Shown here: piece by piece, positions 48,822 to 57,745 of the stretch
Layout of the letters: each line of letters starts with the position of its first letter
Numbering within the stretch: the first letter of the stretch is position 1
DNA from: an uncultured Algibacter sp.
GTDB taxonomy: Bacteria; Bacteroidota; Bacteroidia; Flavobacteriales; Flavobacteriaceae
Direction: 5' to 3'
DNA: 64,000 bases
Assembly (NCBI GenBank): GCA_947499935.1
Contig: CANMQH010000003.1
Coordinates: forward strand, 124,001 to 188,000
Notes under the pieces: generated by a model
What the model was told of the DNA's origin: nothing
The model's input: only the letters and a program-made list of their open reading frames with translations
The model's database searches: none
Program-made: the position numbers and the translations under genes

Positions 48822-49333
48822 TTTAAATATTTAGTTTAGTTAAATATGTGAAATTAAGTTAAAAAAAAATGGATTCCGTAATTATTTAACTAATAATCAT
48901 TAAAATAATAATAAACGTTGTGATTTAATGATATAACCAAGCATTACTTATGAGATAGATATTGTGAAATATTAAGTATTTTATAACCACCATATTATAT
49001 GTAAATTTGGAATCAAGAGATTATACTGTATAAATACAAAAATGTAGGCTTCCTTTAATTAGGGCGGTTTAAATTTCTAATATTATCAAATTTATTATTT
49101 TTAATCCTAAATAAGTCAAACTTTATTAGAATTTGTTTCGACGTATTTTAGTTTAAATAGATTGTTCTCATTAGATTAGAAAAGGCACCTGTTTTAATGT
49201 AGAACTCTTCTTTTAGATATTCCATTTTTTTATAAAATTAGAAATTAGAAATTAGAAATTAGTAAGGGGAAGGATTAAATAATCTTAAGAAAGTCTTTAA
49301 TTCTATTCAAATTATAGATTATTCGAGCTTAGA
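48822..49333. other. Long AT-rich intergenic region between GH16 and metalloprotease genes
   Basis: About 510 bases without a convincing frame. It must contain the promoter for the GH16 gene on its left edge. Near the right end are four tandem copies of AAATTAG (49235-49262). No further transposase fragments were recognised. Confidence 0.5.
49235..49262. repeat. Tandem heptamer repeat (AAATTAG x4)
   Basis: Four perfect consecutive copies of AAATTAG. A short tandem array of this kind could change length by slippage. It lies about 70 bases beyond the 3' end of the minus-strand metalloprotease gene. Confidence 0.85.
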
Positions 49334-50356
49334 TTAATAATACGGCCAAGCACTAAAATTTTCGCAATAAATAGCGTTGTCATCTCCTGCTAAATCTCGT
49401 TTTGGTTTTTCAATATATGCAGGATTCATAACATTAGTAGGCACGTAATTTAATTCTCCAGTAAATTGACCATCATTATCAAAGGTGGCTAATAATGTGC
49501 CAGAATGATCTAATCCTACAGAATGCCCAAACTCATGTAAAGCAACAGAGGCAACGTCTACTGAGCCAGGTTCTAGACCATCATTACTCCAGTTTACACT
49601 ATCATTAAACCATATTTCGGTATGCGATGTGTCTATTTTTCCATCACCGTTAATGTCTGTAGAAACACCATTTTCATCAGTAAATGCGAAGGTAAATGTA
49701 ACAGCTAGAGTACTCGCGCTAGCTCCAATAGCATCAAACAGAAAAGAAGGGATATAACCAATTATGTTATTATCTGCAAAAGGACCAAGAGGTTCGTCTC
49801 CAAAAGAGAGAATACTGCTTGGTAAGCCATTTATATCTAAACTAAAATCTTGCTTGTCTATACTAACATTATTACAATTAGTTTCATTTTCCCAAACAGC
49901 ATACATATCGTCAAAAATTTGTTCGGAAGCTACGCCATTTGCAGATGTAGAAAATTCGGAAACTGTAATGTATGTTAAATTGTCTCTGCCATTTCTTCTT
50001 GGGTCATTAGGGAAAAACCTAAAACCAGTTCTGTATTCGTTTGAAGATGCATCAGGAATAGGAATTACAGTTACATTATCTATAGCTTCAGGAGATTTAG
50101 CTACATCATAAATTTCTACTTGAGCGATGCGATAGCCGTCAAGGGTTTCATTAATATCTTGAAAAACTTGTAGTCTATGCTTTTTCTTTGTGTTTTTAGC
50201 AAAAGATTCGAACGCATTACCATAACTAAATTTTAAGTCTTTTTTGTTGTAAACTGTTTGTTCTTGATTAGTGTTTAATTTTTGGTCTTCGCTACACGAT
50301 GTTAACGCAACTCCAGCACATACTGCGAGTGTTAAAATGGATTTAATTGTTTTCAT
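49334..50356 (-). CDS. Matrixin-like (M10-type) metalloprotease lipoprotein
   Basis: The signal peptide ends in the lipobox ALTSC (Cys21), followed by SEDQ, so it is probably an outer-membrane lipoprotein. The zinc-binding motif HEFGHSVGLDH (residues 274-284; HExxHxxGxxH) and a downstream Met-turn (PTNVMNP) mark a metzincin of the matrixin type. The N-terminal half (about 60-190) is a predicted prodomain or substrate domain. INGDGK (about 235-240) may be a calcium site. It should degrade proteins at the cell surface. It forms an accessory block with the GH16 gene. Confidence 0.85.
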   Translation of the reverse strand: MKTIKSILTLAVCAGVALTSCSEDQKLNTNQEQTVYNKKDLKFSYGNAFESFAKNTKKKHRLQVFQDINETLDGYRIAQVEIYDVAKSPEAIDNVTVIPIPDASSNEYRTGFRFFPNDPRRNGRDNLTYITVSEFSTSANGVASEQIFDDMYAVWENETNCNNVSIDKQDFSLDINGLPSSILSFGDEPLGPFADNNIIGYIPSFLFDAIGASASTLAVTFTFAFTDENGVSTDINGDGKIDTSHTEIWFNDSVNWSNDGLEPGSVDVASVALHEFGHSVGLDHSGTLLATFDNDGQFTGELNYVPTNVMNPAYIEKPKRDLAGDDNAIYCENFSAWPYY

Positions 50357-50540
50357 TGAAATTTTATTTTGAAGGATTTATTTTATTAAAAATAAGATTA
50401 TTTTTATAAAAAATGTAAATAAATATCAAAATAATTTAAGTTTTTTAATATGATGTGTGAAGAAAATTAATTATTTTGAAACTGTTAAAATATGTTAAGC
50501 TAAATGTTTAACGCCTATTAATTAATTTTTAAACAAACAA

Positions 50541-50576
50541 AAAGAGGCTGTCTTTAATACGAAAGACAGCCTCTTT
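50541..50576 (-). terminator. Strong terminator after the Kbp-like gene
   Basis: 15-bp perfect stem (50541-50555 with 50562-50576), loop of six bases, and a T-run on the minus strand. It ends the minus-strand Kbp-like gene at 50600 and insulates it from the protease gene. Confidence 0.92.
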
Positions 50577-50599
50577 TAAATTTTAAAGTAAATACTTAT

Positions 50600-50974
50600 T
50601 TATAGATTAGGTATAATCAACTCTTGGTCTGGTTGAATAACATCTGGGTTTTTTAAGATATCAGAATTAGCTTTAAAAATCTCTTGATATTTAGCCGCAT
50701 TTCCGTAATAATGCTTTGCTATTTTACCTAGAGTTTCTCCACTTTTTACAACGTGTCTATGAAAAATACTAGAATCTGCAACTTCTATGTTTGCATTTAT
50801 ATCTGATGGATTATCACCACCAATTTCCTTAATTTTATCCCAAAGTAGGTTTTTTTCGTAAGGTGTATTAGCCGTTCCGTTTACTTTTAAAACGCCATTT
50901 TCTTCTTTTACATCACCATTTTGGATGTTTAATGCTTCTCCTAAGTCTAAAACTTTTTGATATTTTGCTCTCAT
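50600..50974 (-). CDS. LysM/BON protein resembling the potassium-binding protein Kbp (YgaU)
   Basis: 124 residues: an N-terminal BON-like domain (about 1-62; VKEENGVLKVNGTANTPYE) and a C-terminal LysM domain (about 70-122; HVVKSGETLGKIAKHYYGNA and on to LIIPNL). This matches the layout of E. coli Kbp, a cytosolic K+ sensor. The LysM segment YGNAAKYQEIFKANSDIL closely follows Kbp. No signal peptide is seen at the ATG at 50974 (MRAKYQKVLDLGE), which is preferred over an upstream frame start with an unnatural hydrophobic head. Confidence 0.78.
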   Translation of the reverse strand: MRAKYQKVLDLGEALNIQNGDVKEENGVLKVNGTANTPYEKNLLWDKIKEIGGDNPSDINANIEVADSSIFHRHVVKSGETLGKIAKHYYGNAAKYQEIFKANSDILKNPDVIQPDQELIIPNL

Positions 50975-51119
50975 AATAATTAGTGTTATCTGTTTAATTA
51001 ACTTTATAAATATAAGAAAAGTGCTCACAAAAAAGCATATTTTTTAATTTATTTATATGTTTTAATATATATATGCTTAAAATCGTATACTTCAATTAGG
51101 CTAATTTATTGAAATTGTG

Positions 51120-51127
51120 TATTTTTG
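51120..51127 (+). promoter_or_regulatory. rpsA promoter -7 element (TATTTTTG)
   Basis: TAnnTTTG match 165 bases before the rpsA ATG, which leaves a long 5' leader. Confidence 0.55.
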
Positions 51128-51292
51128 CACTCCTTTTAGCGAATTATTGGAAAGATAAAAGGATTAAATAAAATAAAAATAACACTTCTATATACTATTC
51201 GTATAAATCTTCCAAAGTCTATAGAATACAAAAGCATAATGTATATTGGAATAAACTAAATATCCTTTTGCATTATAACATTACATTAAATA
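51128..51292 (+). promoter_or_regulatory. rpsA 5' leader with two competing pairings
   Basis: The segment TAAAAGGAT at 51156-51164 can pair locally with TCCTTTTA at 51131-51138 (8 bp, 17-base loop). The same bases can also pair with ATCCTTTT at 51262-51269 (8 bp), close to the start codon at 51293. The two pairings exclude each other. In E. coli ribosomal protein S1 represses its own translation through its leader; a comparable control is possible here but not shown. Confidence 0.45.
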
Positions 51293-53131
51293 ATGGCTGA
51301 ACAAGCAAAAAAAGCTGAAGTTGAAGCAACAGAAGCTCCAACAGTAGAAGCTCCAGTAGTATCTGAAGCAAAAGCAAATCCAGAAAAATTCTTAAAAGAA
51401 TTCAATTGGCACAATTACCAAGAAGGTATTGATGAGGTTGATGATCAACAACTTAAAGAATTTGAAAAATTAGTAGCAGAAAACTTTGTAGATACTTTAA
51501 ATGACGAAGTTGTTGAAGGTACTGTAGTTCACATTTCTGACAGAGATGCAATTATAGATATCAATGCAAAATCTGAAGGTGTTATTTCTTTAAACGAATT
51601 TCGTTACAACCCAGGTTTAAAAGTTGGAGATAAAGTAGAAGTATTAATTGATGTGCGTGAAGATGCAACAGGACAATTAGTATTATCTCACAGAAAAGCA
51701 CGTGTAATAAAAGCATGGGATCGCGTAAATGCAGCTCATGATACAGGTGAAATAGTAAATGGTTTTGTAAAATGCAGAACTAAAGGTGGTATGATTGTAG
51801 ATGTTTTTGGAATTGAAGCATTCTTACCAGGATCTCAAATTGATGTTAAGCCAATTAGAGATTACGATCAGTACGTAAATAAAACTATGGAGTTTAAAGT
51901 TGTGAAAATAAATCACGAGTTTAAAAACGTAGTAGTTTCACATAAAGCACTTATTGAAGCTGATATTGAGGAACAAAAGAAAGAAATTATTGGTCAATTA
52001 GAAAAAGGTCAAGTATTAGAAGGTATTGTTAAAAACATTACATCTTATGGTGTGTTTATTGATCTTGGTGGTGTAGATGGTTTAGTTCACATTACAGATT
52101 TATCATGGTCTAGAATTAATCATCCAAATGAGATTGTAGAACTTGATCAAAAACTTAATGTTGTAATTCTTGATTTTGATGAAGATAAATCTAGAATCCA
52201 ATTAGGATTAAAACAATTAAGCAAACACCCATGGGAAGCTCTTGCAGAAGAGGTTAAAGTTGGTGATAAAGTAAAAGGTAAAGTTGTTGTAATTGCAGAT
52301 TACGGTGCGTTTATTGAGGTTGCAGATGGCGTTGAAGGTTTAATTCACGTTTCTGAAATGTCTTGGTCTACACATTTACGTTCTGCTCAAGATTTCGTTT
52401 CTGTAGGTGATGAGGTAGATGCAGTAATTTTAACTTTAGATAGAGAAGATCGTAAAATGTCTCTTGGTATTAAGCAATTAACTCCAGATCCATGGACAGA
52501 TATTACAGGTAAATACCCATTAGCATCTAAGCACACAGGTATTGTACGTAACTTTACAAACTTTGGTGTTTTTGTTGAGCTAGAAGAAGGTATTGACGGA
52601 TTAATCTATATTTCAGATTTATCTTGGACTAAGAAAATCAAGCATCCATCTGAGTTTTGTGCTGTAGGTGATAAATTAGATGTGATTGTATTAGAATTAG
52701 ATGTTGAAGGACGTAAACTAAGTTTAGGTCATAAACAAACTACAGATAATCCTTGGGATAAATACGAAACAGAATTTGCTTTAGAAACTGTTCATACAGC
52801 AGCTATTTCTGAGATTGTAGACAAAGGTGCTACTATAGAGTTTAACGAAGATATCGTTGCTTTTGTACCGTCTCGTCATCTTGAAAAAGAAGATGGTAAC
52901 AAACTTAAGAAAGGTGATTCTGCAGAATTCAAAATTATCGAATTTAACAAAGAGTTTAAGCGCGTAGTTGCTTCGCATACTGCAATCTTTAAAGCTGAAG
53001 AAATGGCTAATGTAAAAGCTGCCGTTAAAAAAGCTGCTAGTGCTGCTGCAGAAGCAAAACCAACACTTGGTGATGCTAATGATGCTTTACAAGCTCTTAA
53101 AGATAAAATGGATGGTAAAACAAAAAGCTAA
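51293..53131 (+). CDS. rpsA: 30S ribosomal protein S1
   Basis: 612 residues containing six S1 (OB-fold) RNA-binding domains. The later repeats are clearest: GQVLEGIVKNITSYGVFIDL, GDKVKGKVVVIADYGAFIEV and GIVRNFTNFGVFVELEEG, each followed by a VHITDLSW / IHVSEMSW / IYISDLSW turn. S1 helps the ribosome bind structured mRNA, especially in AT-rich organisms lacking strong Shine-Dalgarno sites. The acidic N-terminal tail is typical of Bacteroidota S1. A terminator follows. Confidence 0.97.
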   Translation: MAEQAKKAEVEATEAPTVEAPVVSEAKANPEKFLKEFNWHNYQEGIDEVDDQQLKEFEKLVAENFVDTLNDEVVEGTVVHISDRDAIIDINAKSEGVISLNEFRYNPGLKVGDKVEVLIDVREDATGQLVLSHRKARVIKAWDRVNAAHDTGEIVNGFVKCRTKGGMIVDVFGIEAFLPGSQIDVKPIRDYDQYVNKTMEFKVVKINHEFKNVVVSHKALIEADIEEQKKEIIGQLEKGQVLEGIVKNITSYGVFIDLGGVDGLVHITDLSWSRINHPNEIVELDQKLNVVILDFDEDKSRIQLGLKQLSKHPWEALAEEVKVGDKVKGKVVVIADYGAFIEVADGVEGLIHVSEMSWSTHLRSAQDFVSVGDEVDAVILTLDREDRKMSLGIKQLTPDPWTDITGKYPLASKHTGIVRNFTNFGVFVELEEGIDGLIYISDLSWTKKIKHPSEFCAVGDKLDVIVLELDVEGRKLSLGHKQTTDNPWDKYETEFALETVHTAAISEIVDKGATIEFNEDIVAFVPSRHLEKEDGNKLKKGDSAEFKIIEFNKEFKRVVASHTAIFKAEEMANVKAAVKKAASAAAEAKPTLGDANDALQALKDKMDGKTKS

Positions 53132-53167
53132 TCTTAATTAGTCTTTTGTAAAATTCATTTACAAGTT

Positions 53168-53207
53168 AAAAGCCTTCAATCTAAATATTTAGATTGGAGG
53201 CTTTTTG
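53168..53207 (+). terminator. Terminator after rpsA
   Basis: AAAGCCT and CAATCTAAAT on the left pair with ATTTAGATTG and AGGCTTT on the right, one mismatch, followed by T-run. Confidence 0.9.
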
Positions 53208-53322
53208 AATTTTATATCATTATTAAATAAACTTTATAGAGGTTTTAAATATCAAAAAAGATAAACCAATCTGATTTCGATTAATATTTTATAAATATAT
53301 TAAGATGCATTAAAATGTAATC

Positions 53323-53358
53323 TGTCATTCCGAATGAGGAACGAGGAGGAATCTCATC
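53323..53358. repeat. Intergenic palindromic repeat, copy 2 (partial)
   Basis: Same 36-base block as 5472-5507 with two differences (34 of 36 identical), including the GAA(C/T)GAGGAACGAGGAGG core. The second half of the element found at copy 1 is not preserved here. It lies after rpsA in a gene-free stretch of 330 bases (53132-53465). Confidence 0.7.
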
Positions 53359-53465
53359 CCATTAAGATTTATCATAGCTCATAACTTTACTCTGTGAAAA
53401 TAGTAAAATATTGATTTAAATTAATTTTATATTATTAATAACACATTATAAAACTAATAAAGATG

Positions 53466-54308
53466 TTATTTCTTTTTATCTCGCCCAACAATAGTAATTG
53501 CGGCAATTAAATCTTTCATTTCTAAATCTTCAATATCATCATCAACCACAAATGGGGCTAGCTTATCATGATTGAAGTTGTAAATTTTCCAACGTTTAAA
53601 CTGGTATTCTAAAGCGGTAAAATTTTCTATCCAATCTCCAGAGTTTAAATATGTGGTCTTCCCATGTTTGTTTTTAAAAACTTTCATTTTTGGTTCATGT
53701 ATATGTCCACAAATCACGTAATCGTATTCATTTTCAATGGCGATTTCAGATATAACGCGTTCAAAATCGTTAATATAATTAACAGCACCTTTAACACCGT
53801 TCTTTACTTTTTTAGATAAAGAAAAACGTTCTTTTCCACGTTTTTCTAGATACCAATTAACAAGTTTATTTAGCAGTGTTAGTATGTCATAACCATATCC
53901 GCCTAGTTTGGCAAGCCATTTAGCATTTTGTATAGAAATATCAAATACATCACCATGAAAAAACCAAGCTTTCTTGCCATCCAATTCCAATACGGCTTTG
54001 TCAACAATAGATATGTTACCTATGGTTGTGTTACTAAATTTTCTTAGCATTTCATCATGATTACCAGTAATATAAATAACCTCCACACCATTAGAGGCCA
54101 TGGTCATTATTTTTTTTATAACCTTTAAATGCGATTTTGGGAAGTAACGTTTATTAAATTGCCAAATATCAATAATGTCACCATTTAGTACTAGTGTTTT
54201 CGGGTTAATACTATTTAAATAAGTGAGTAAATGTTTTGCATGACAACCGTATGTGCCTAGGTGTACATCCGATATTACTACAGTTTCTATTTTTCGTTTA
54301 ATCTTCAA
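53466..54308 (-). CDS. LpxH-like UDP-2,3-diacylglucosamine diphosphatase / metallophosphoesterase
   Basis: 280 residues of a calcineurin-like phosphoesterase. The metal-binding motifs DVHLG (about 14-18), GDIID (about 43-47), GNHDE (about 81-85), HGDVFD (about 116-121) and GHIHEPK (about 196-202) are all present. The layout fits the LpxH-type hydrolases that make lipid X in lipid A synthesis, though related phosphoesterases look similar. It would act at the inner membrane in the cytosol. It stands alone, divergent from aroC. Confidence 0.82.
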   Translation of the reverse strand: MKIKRKIETVVISDVHLGTYGCHAKHLLTYLNSINPKTLVLNGDIIDIWQFNKRYFPKSHLKVIKKIMTMASNGVEVIYITGNHDEMLRKFSNTTIGNISIVDKAVLELDGKKAWFFHGDVFDISIQNAKWLAKLGGYGYDILTLLNKLVNWYLEKRGKERFSLSKKVKNGVKGAVNYINDFERVISEIAIENEYDYVICGHIHEPKMKVFKNKHGKTTYLNSGDWIENFTALEYQFKRWKIYNFNHDKLAPFVVDDDIEDLEMKDLIAAITIVGRDKKK

Positions 54309-54578
54309 ATTAAATCATATTTATCAGTACAAATAACATGTTTTAGTATTACTAAATCATTAATTAGCAATTATCTATATGTAAGGTCATGGTTAAAAAA
54401 CTGTTATGAGTTTTTGTGTAATAAATCGTGCTATTTAGCTTGTAAATAGTTCTATAAACAAACCAAAATTTTAATAACATAGTTTATGTAGTTAACCTCT
54501 AGAATTAATGCAGTGAAAGCTCATCAATTAGTATCGTTGATTTCTAAAAAAGCTTTATTTTAGCAAAAAAATGTAATT

Positions 54579-55640
54579 ATGGCAGGAAATTCCTTTGGTA
54601 AACTATTTAATCTTACAACCTATGGCGAGTCTCATGGCCCTGCATTAGGTGGTGTTATAGATGGTTGCCCATCTGGAATTATATTAGATTTAGAGGCCAT
54701 TCAAAGCGAGTTAAATCGCCGTAAGCCAGGACAGTCTGCCATTGTAACGCAGCGTAAAGAACCAGACACGGTAAAGTTCTATTCTGGAATTTTTGAAGGC
54801 GTAACCACAGGAACCTCCATAGGTTTTGTTATAGAAAATACCAATCAAAAATCACACGATTATTCACATATAAAAGATAGTTACAGACCTAGTCATGCCG
54901 ATTATACCTATGATAAAAAATATGGTGTTAGAGATTACCGTGGCGGCGGACGTAGCTCTGCTAGAGAAACGGCTTGTCGTGTTGTTGCAGGTGCTATAGC
55001 AAAGCAAATGCTTAAAGGCATTGAAATAAATGCTTATGTTTCTGGAGTAGGAGCCATGAAGTTAAATAAACCATATACAGCATTAGATTTAACTAAAACA
55101 GAATCTAATATCGTGCGTTGCCCAGACCAAGATATGGCTTCAAAAATGGAAACCTACATAAAAGAAGTGCGCGGTAAAGGTGATACTGTTGGAGGTATAG
55201 TAAGCTGTGTTATAAAAAATGTTCCTGTAGGTTTGGGAGAACCTGTATTCGATAAATTACATGCCGAGTTAGGTAAAGCCATGTTATCCATAAATGCGGT
55301 AAAAGGTTTTGAGTATGGTAGTGGTTTTCACGGTAGTACCATGTATGGTAGCGAGCATAACGACTCGTTTAATAACGATGGTACAACCAAGACAAATTTT
55401 TCGGGCGGTATACAAGGCGGTATAAGCAACGGTATGGACATTTATTTTAATGTTGCATTTAAACCTGTAGCGACACTAATACAGAAATACGAAACCATAG
55501 ATAAAGCAGGAAATACTGTAGAGATGCAAGGTAAAGGCAGACATGATCCTTGTGTAGTACCAAGAGCCGTTCCTATAGTAGAAGCTATGGCAGCGTTGGT
55601 TATAGCCGATTTTTTATTGATTAATAAAATTTATAGTTAG
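54579..55640 (+). CDS. aroC: Chorismate synthase
   Basis: Last step of the shikimate pathway: converts EPSP to chorismate using reduced FMN. 353 residues, typical. The three family signatures are recognisable: [18 protein letters not shown] near the start, [15 protein letters not shown] and [18 protein letters not shown] in the middle, and [20 protein letters not shown] near the end. The conserved His residues (His18-type in GESHG and His in PSHAD) are present. It lies 29 bases downstream of nothing obvious: a single gene. Confidence 0.97.
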   Translation: MAGNSFGKLFNLTTYGESHGPALGGVIDGCPSGIILDLEAIQSELNRRKPGQSAIVTQRKEPDTVKFYSGIFEGVTTGTSIGFVIENTNQKSHDYSHIKDSYRPSHADYTYDKKYGVRDYRGGGRSSARETACRVVAGAIAKQMLKGIEINAYVSGVGAMKLNKPYTALDLTKTESNIVRCPDQDMASKMETYIKEVRGKGDTVGGIVSCVIKNVPVGLGEPVFDKLHAELGKAMLSINAVKGFEYGSGFHGSTMYGSEHNDSFNNDGTTKTNFSGGIQGGISNGMDIYFNVAFKPVATLIQKYETIDKAGNTVEMQGKGRHDPCVVPRAVPIVEAMAALVIADFLLINKIYS

Positions 55641-55647
55641 GAGCTTA

Positions 55648-55783
55648 ATCCCGCTTTCCATTATATCTTTTTAAAAATGCCAGTTCTAGCTGCCAAGTGG
55701 TTTTATTGCTGCTTTGTTGTTAATAATGGGGTGTGTTTTTTATTATAATATTTTTTAAAAAGGATGCCATTGCAATCGGGGCT
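55648..55783. repeat. Repeat-like module downstream of aroC
   Basis: Left end ATCCCGCTTTCCATTATATC (55648-55667) and right end AAAAAGGATGCCATTGCAATCGGGGCT-type sequence at 55757-55783. The ATCTTTTTAAAAA near the left is approximately complementary to TTTTTAAAAAGGAT near the right. About 80 bases lie between, encoding a short hydrophobic stretch in one frame. It resembles a hairpin module that I have met downstream of genes in other Flavobacteriaceae (from memory only). Confidence 0.45.
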
Positions 55784-55843
55784 AAATATGCTAAACATTT
55801 CATCTTCATAGATATAAGTTAGAGTATTTTTGCTAATGTTCGT

Positions 55844-55851
55844 TATATTTG
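55844..55851 (+). promoter_or_regulatory. Possible promoter -7 element (TATATTTG) of the SprB-repeat gene
   Basis: TAnnTTTG match 153 bases before the ATG at 56005. The distance leaves a long leader, so it is tentative. Confidence 0.35.
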
Positions 55852-56004
55852 TATCAAATAATTAAAATATAACTATTATAATTATGCATAATGATAATAG
55901 TTTAAGTCCACATACTGTTATTATTTTTTTTAAATGAATCATATATTTAGAACGTATTAACATAAAATACGGTAACTGATTATTTAATTTTTAAATCCCA
56001 AATT

Positions 56005-57474
56005 ATGAATAAAATTTTTACACTATTATTTTTAATGCTATTATCTACATCTGTATTTTCACAAGATTTACAAGTTACAGTAGCACCTCAAGATTTATCT
56101 TGTTTTAATAATTGCGATGGCTCAGTAACTGTTTTTGCTACAGGAGGCGTTGCTCCTTATCAATATGCTATAACTAATATAATACCATTTGGAAATGCAA
56201 GTACTTTTGTAGGTTTGTGTGCAGGTGAATATGAGGTACAAGTTAAAGATGCTGCAAGCATGTTGTATACTATTGATGTTACCATTTTAGAGCCAGAAGC
56301 ACTAAATATTTCTGTTGTAAATTTTGGGAATAGAACTATAGAAGCTACATCAGCTGGAGGTACACCTCCATATATGTATTCTTTAAATGATGGACCTTTT
56401 CAAGATTCTAATGTATTTGATAATTTACCAAATGGAGATTATAATGTTTACGTTAGAGATGCAAATGGCTGTGTGGTTACATCTCCAACGATAGCCATAA
56501 ATGACCCGTTGGTAATGGATATATTAGTTGTTTCTCAAGGAACTTGTGCAGGTAGCTGTGATGGTGCGATAAATGTAACAGCAACTGGTGGTGTCGAACC
56601 TTACGAATATTCTATAGATGGAGGTGTTACGTATCAAGCTTCAAATAACTTTTTTGACTTATGTGCAGGTGAGTATATTGTAACTGTATTAGATACGCAA
56701 AACTTTTTAGTACAGAATGCTGTAACTATTACTGAATCAATTGTTTTAAATCCTACAATTTTAACATTACCATCAGGTATTGAGCCAAGTGGCGTTATTG
56801 AGATTATTGCTGCAGGAGGTACGGCTCCTTATGCTTTTTCTATTGATGGTGGTGCTACTTTTGCTGCTCAAAATATTTTTTCAGATTTACCACCAGCAAC
56901 ATATAATGTAGAAATTATTGATGCATCAAATTGTGTTTTTAATATTGAAGTAACCATAGACGCTACCAATGTAGTGAATACTGTAATAGTTAATGGTAAT
57001 ACCCTAACCGCAACAATAGCAGATGCTATTTCGTACCAATGGTTTGATGCGGAAACAGGACTCAGGATAGATGGCGCAACAGATAGAGCTTTTACACCAA
57101 CAGAATCTGGATCATATCGTGTAGAAATAACCATAACGGTGCCAGATGTTACTACTAAAGTGAATCAGAATACGAAATCATCTAAAAAGTTAGCAACTAC
57201 AGTTGTATCATCGCCAACATATCAAGTTAATGTGGTATTAAGCACCAATGATGAGGACCTTAAGGTTTTAAAAGTGTATCCTAATCCAACCACAGATTAT
57301 TTGGTTTTACCTGAAACTACAATTAATAAAGCGTATCATATTTATTCTGTTTTAGGTCAAGAAATAAATTCTGGTAAACTTTTAGAAAAAGAGCTTAACG
57401 TTAATCGCTTAGAAAACGGTATTTACTTTTTAAAGGTAGATGGGGCAAGTCCTACTAGATTTATTAAGCAGTAG
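56005..57474 (+). CDS. SprB-repeat surface protein, T9SS cargo
   Basis: 489 residues: a signal peptide (ending SVFSQ), then about four SprB-type beta-repeats (around 25-100, 100-165, 170-245 and 250-315). Each has the ATGGVAPYQYAI / SAGGTPPYMYSL / ATGGVEPYEYSI / AAGGTAPYAFSI hallmark, and two have Cys pairs (CFNNC, CAGSC). A T9SS type A sorting domain (YPNPTTDYLVLPE, ending FIKQ) closes the protein. SprB itself is the giant gliding adhesin of Flavobacterium; this small relative is likely a cell-surface or secreted adhesin. A very strong terminator follows. Confidence 0.88.
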   Translation: MNKIFTLLFLMLLSTSVFSQDLQVTVAPQDLSCFNNCDGSVTVFATGGVAPYQYAITNIIPFGNASTFVGLCAGEYEVQVKDAASMLYTIDVTILEPEALNISVVNFGNRTIEATSAGGTPPYMYSLNDGPFQDSNVFDNLPNGDYNVYVRDANGCVVTSPTIAINDPLVMDILVVSQGTCAGSCDGAINVTATGGVEPYEYSIDGGVTYQASNNFFDLCAGEYIVTVLDTQNFLVQNAVTITESIVLNPTILTLPSGIEPSGVIEIIAAGGTAPYAFSIDGGATFAAQNIFSDLPPATYNVEIIDASNCVFNIEVTIDATNVVNTVIVNGNTLTATIADAISYQWFDAETGLRIDGATDRAFTPTESGSYRVEITITVPDVTTKVNQNTKSSKKLATTVVSSPTYQVNVVLSTNDEDLKVLKVYPNPTTDYLVLPETTINKAYHIYSVLGQEINSGKLLEKELNVNRLENGIYFLKVDGASPTRFIKQ

Positions 57475-57515
57475 ACTTTTATCTCAATACGGTTTTATAA
57501 ATAAAGGCTCATATT

Positions 57516-57562
57516 AAAAACAGCTCTAATTTTTATCATAAAAATTAGAGCTGTTTTTGTTA
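57516..57562 (+). terminator. Terminator after the SprB-repeat gene
   Basis: 20-bp perfect stem (57516-57535 with 57539-57558) with a three-base loop, A-run before and T-run after. Works in both directions. Confidence 0.93.
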
Positions 57563-57564
57563 TA

Positions 57565-57726
57565 ATACCATTTCCGCATTGAAATTACTGTAAAATAAAA
57601 TGATGATTTTTTTCTTTATATGTAATAGAAAAATAAAGCATAGCCATAGTTACGATTTCTTTTTATGTTGAAGTAGAAAGGAAAAAAGGGCGTTTTATTA
57701 CGGTCATTTCAATGCGGAAATGGTAT
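57565..57726. mobile_element. MITE-like element, 21-bp terminal inverted repeats
   Basis: ATACCATTTCCGCATTGAAAT at 57565-57585 (21 bases, written here as its first 20: ATACCATTTCCGCATTGAAA plus T) is exactly complementary to 57706-57726. Similarity continues imperfectly inward. The element is about 162 bases and has no frame. If the repeat is taken to begin at TACC, TAA flanks both ends, which could be a target-site duplication. It lies between two convergent T9SS cargo genes. Confidence 0.7.
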
Positions 57727-57745
57727 AAGTATGCTATACGTGTAG

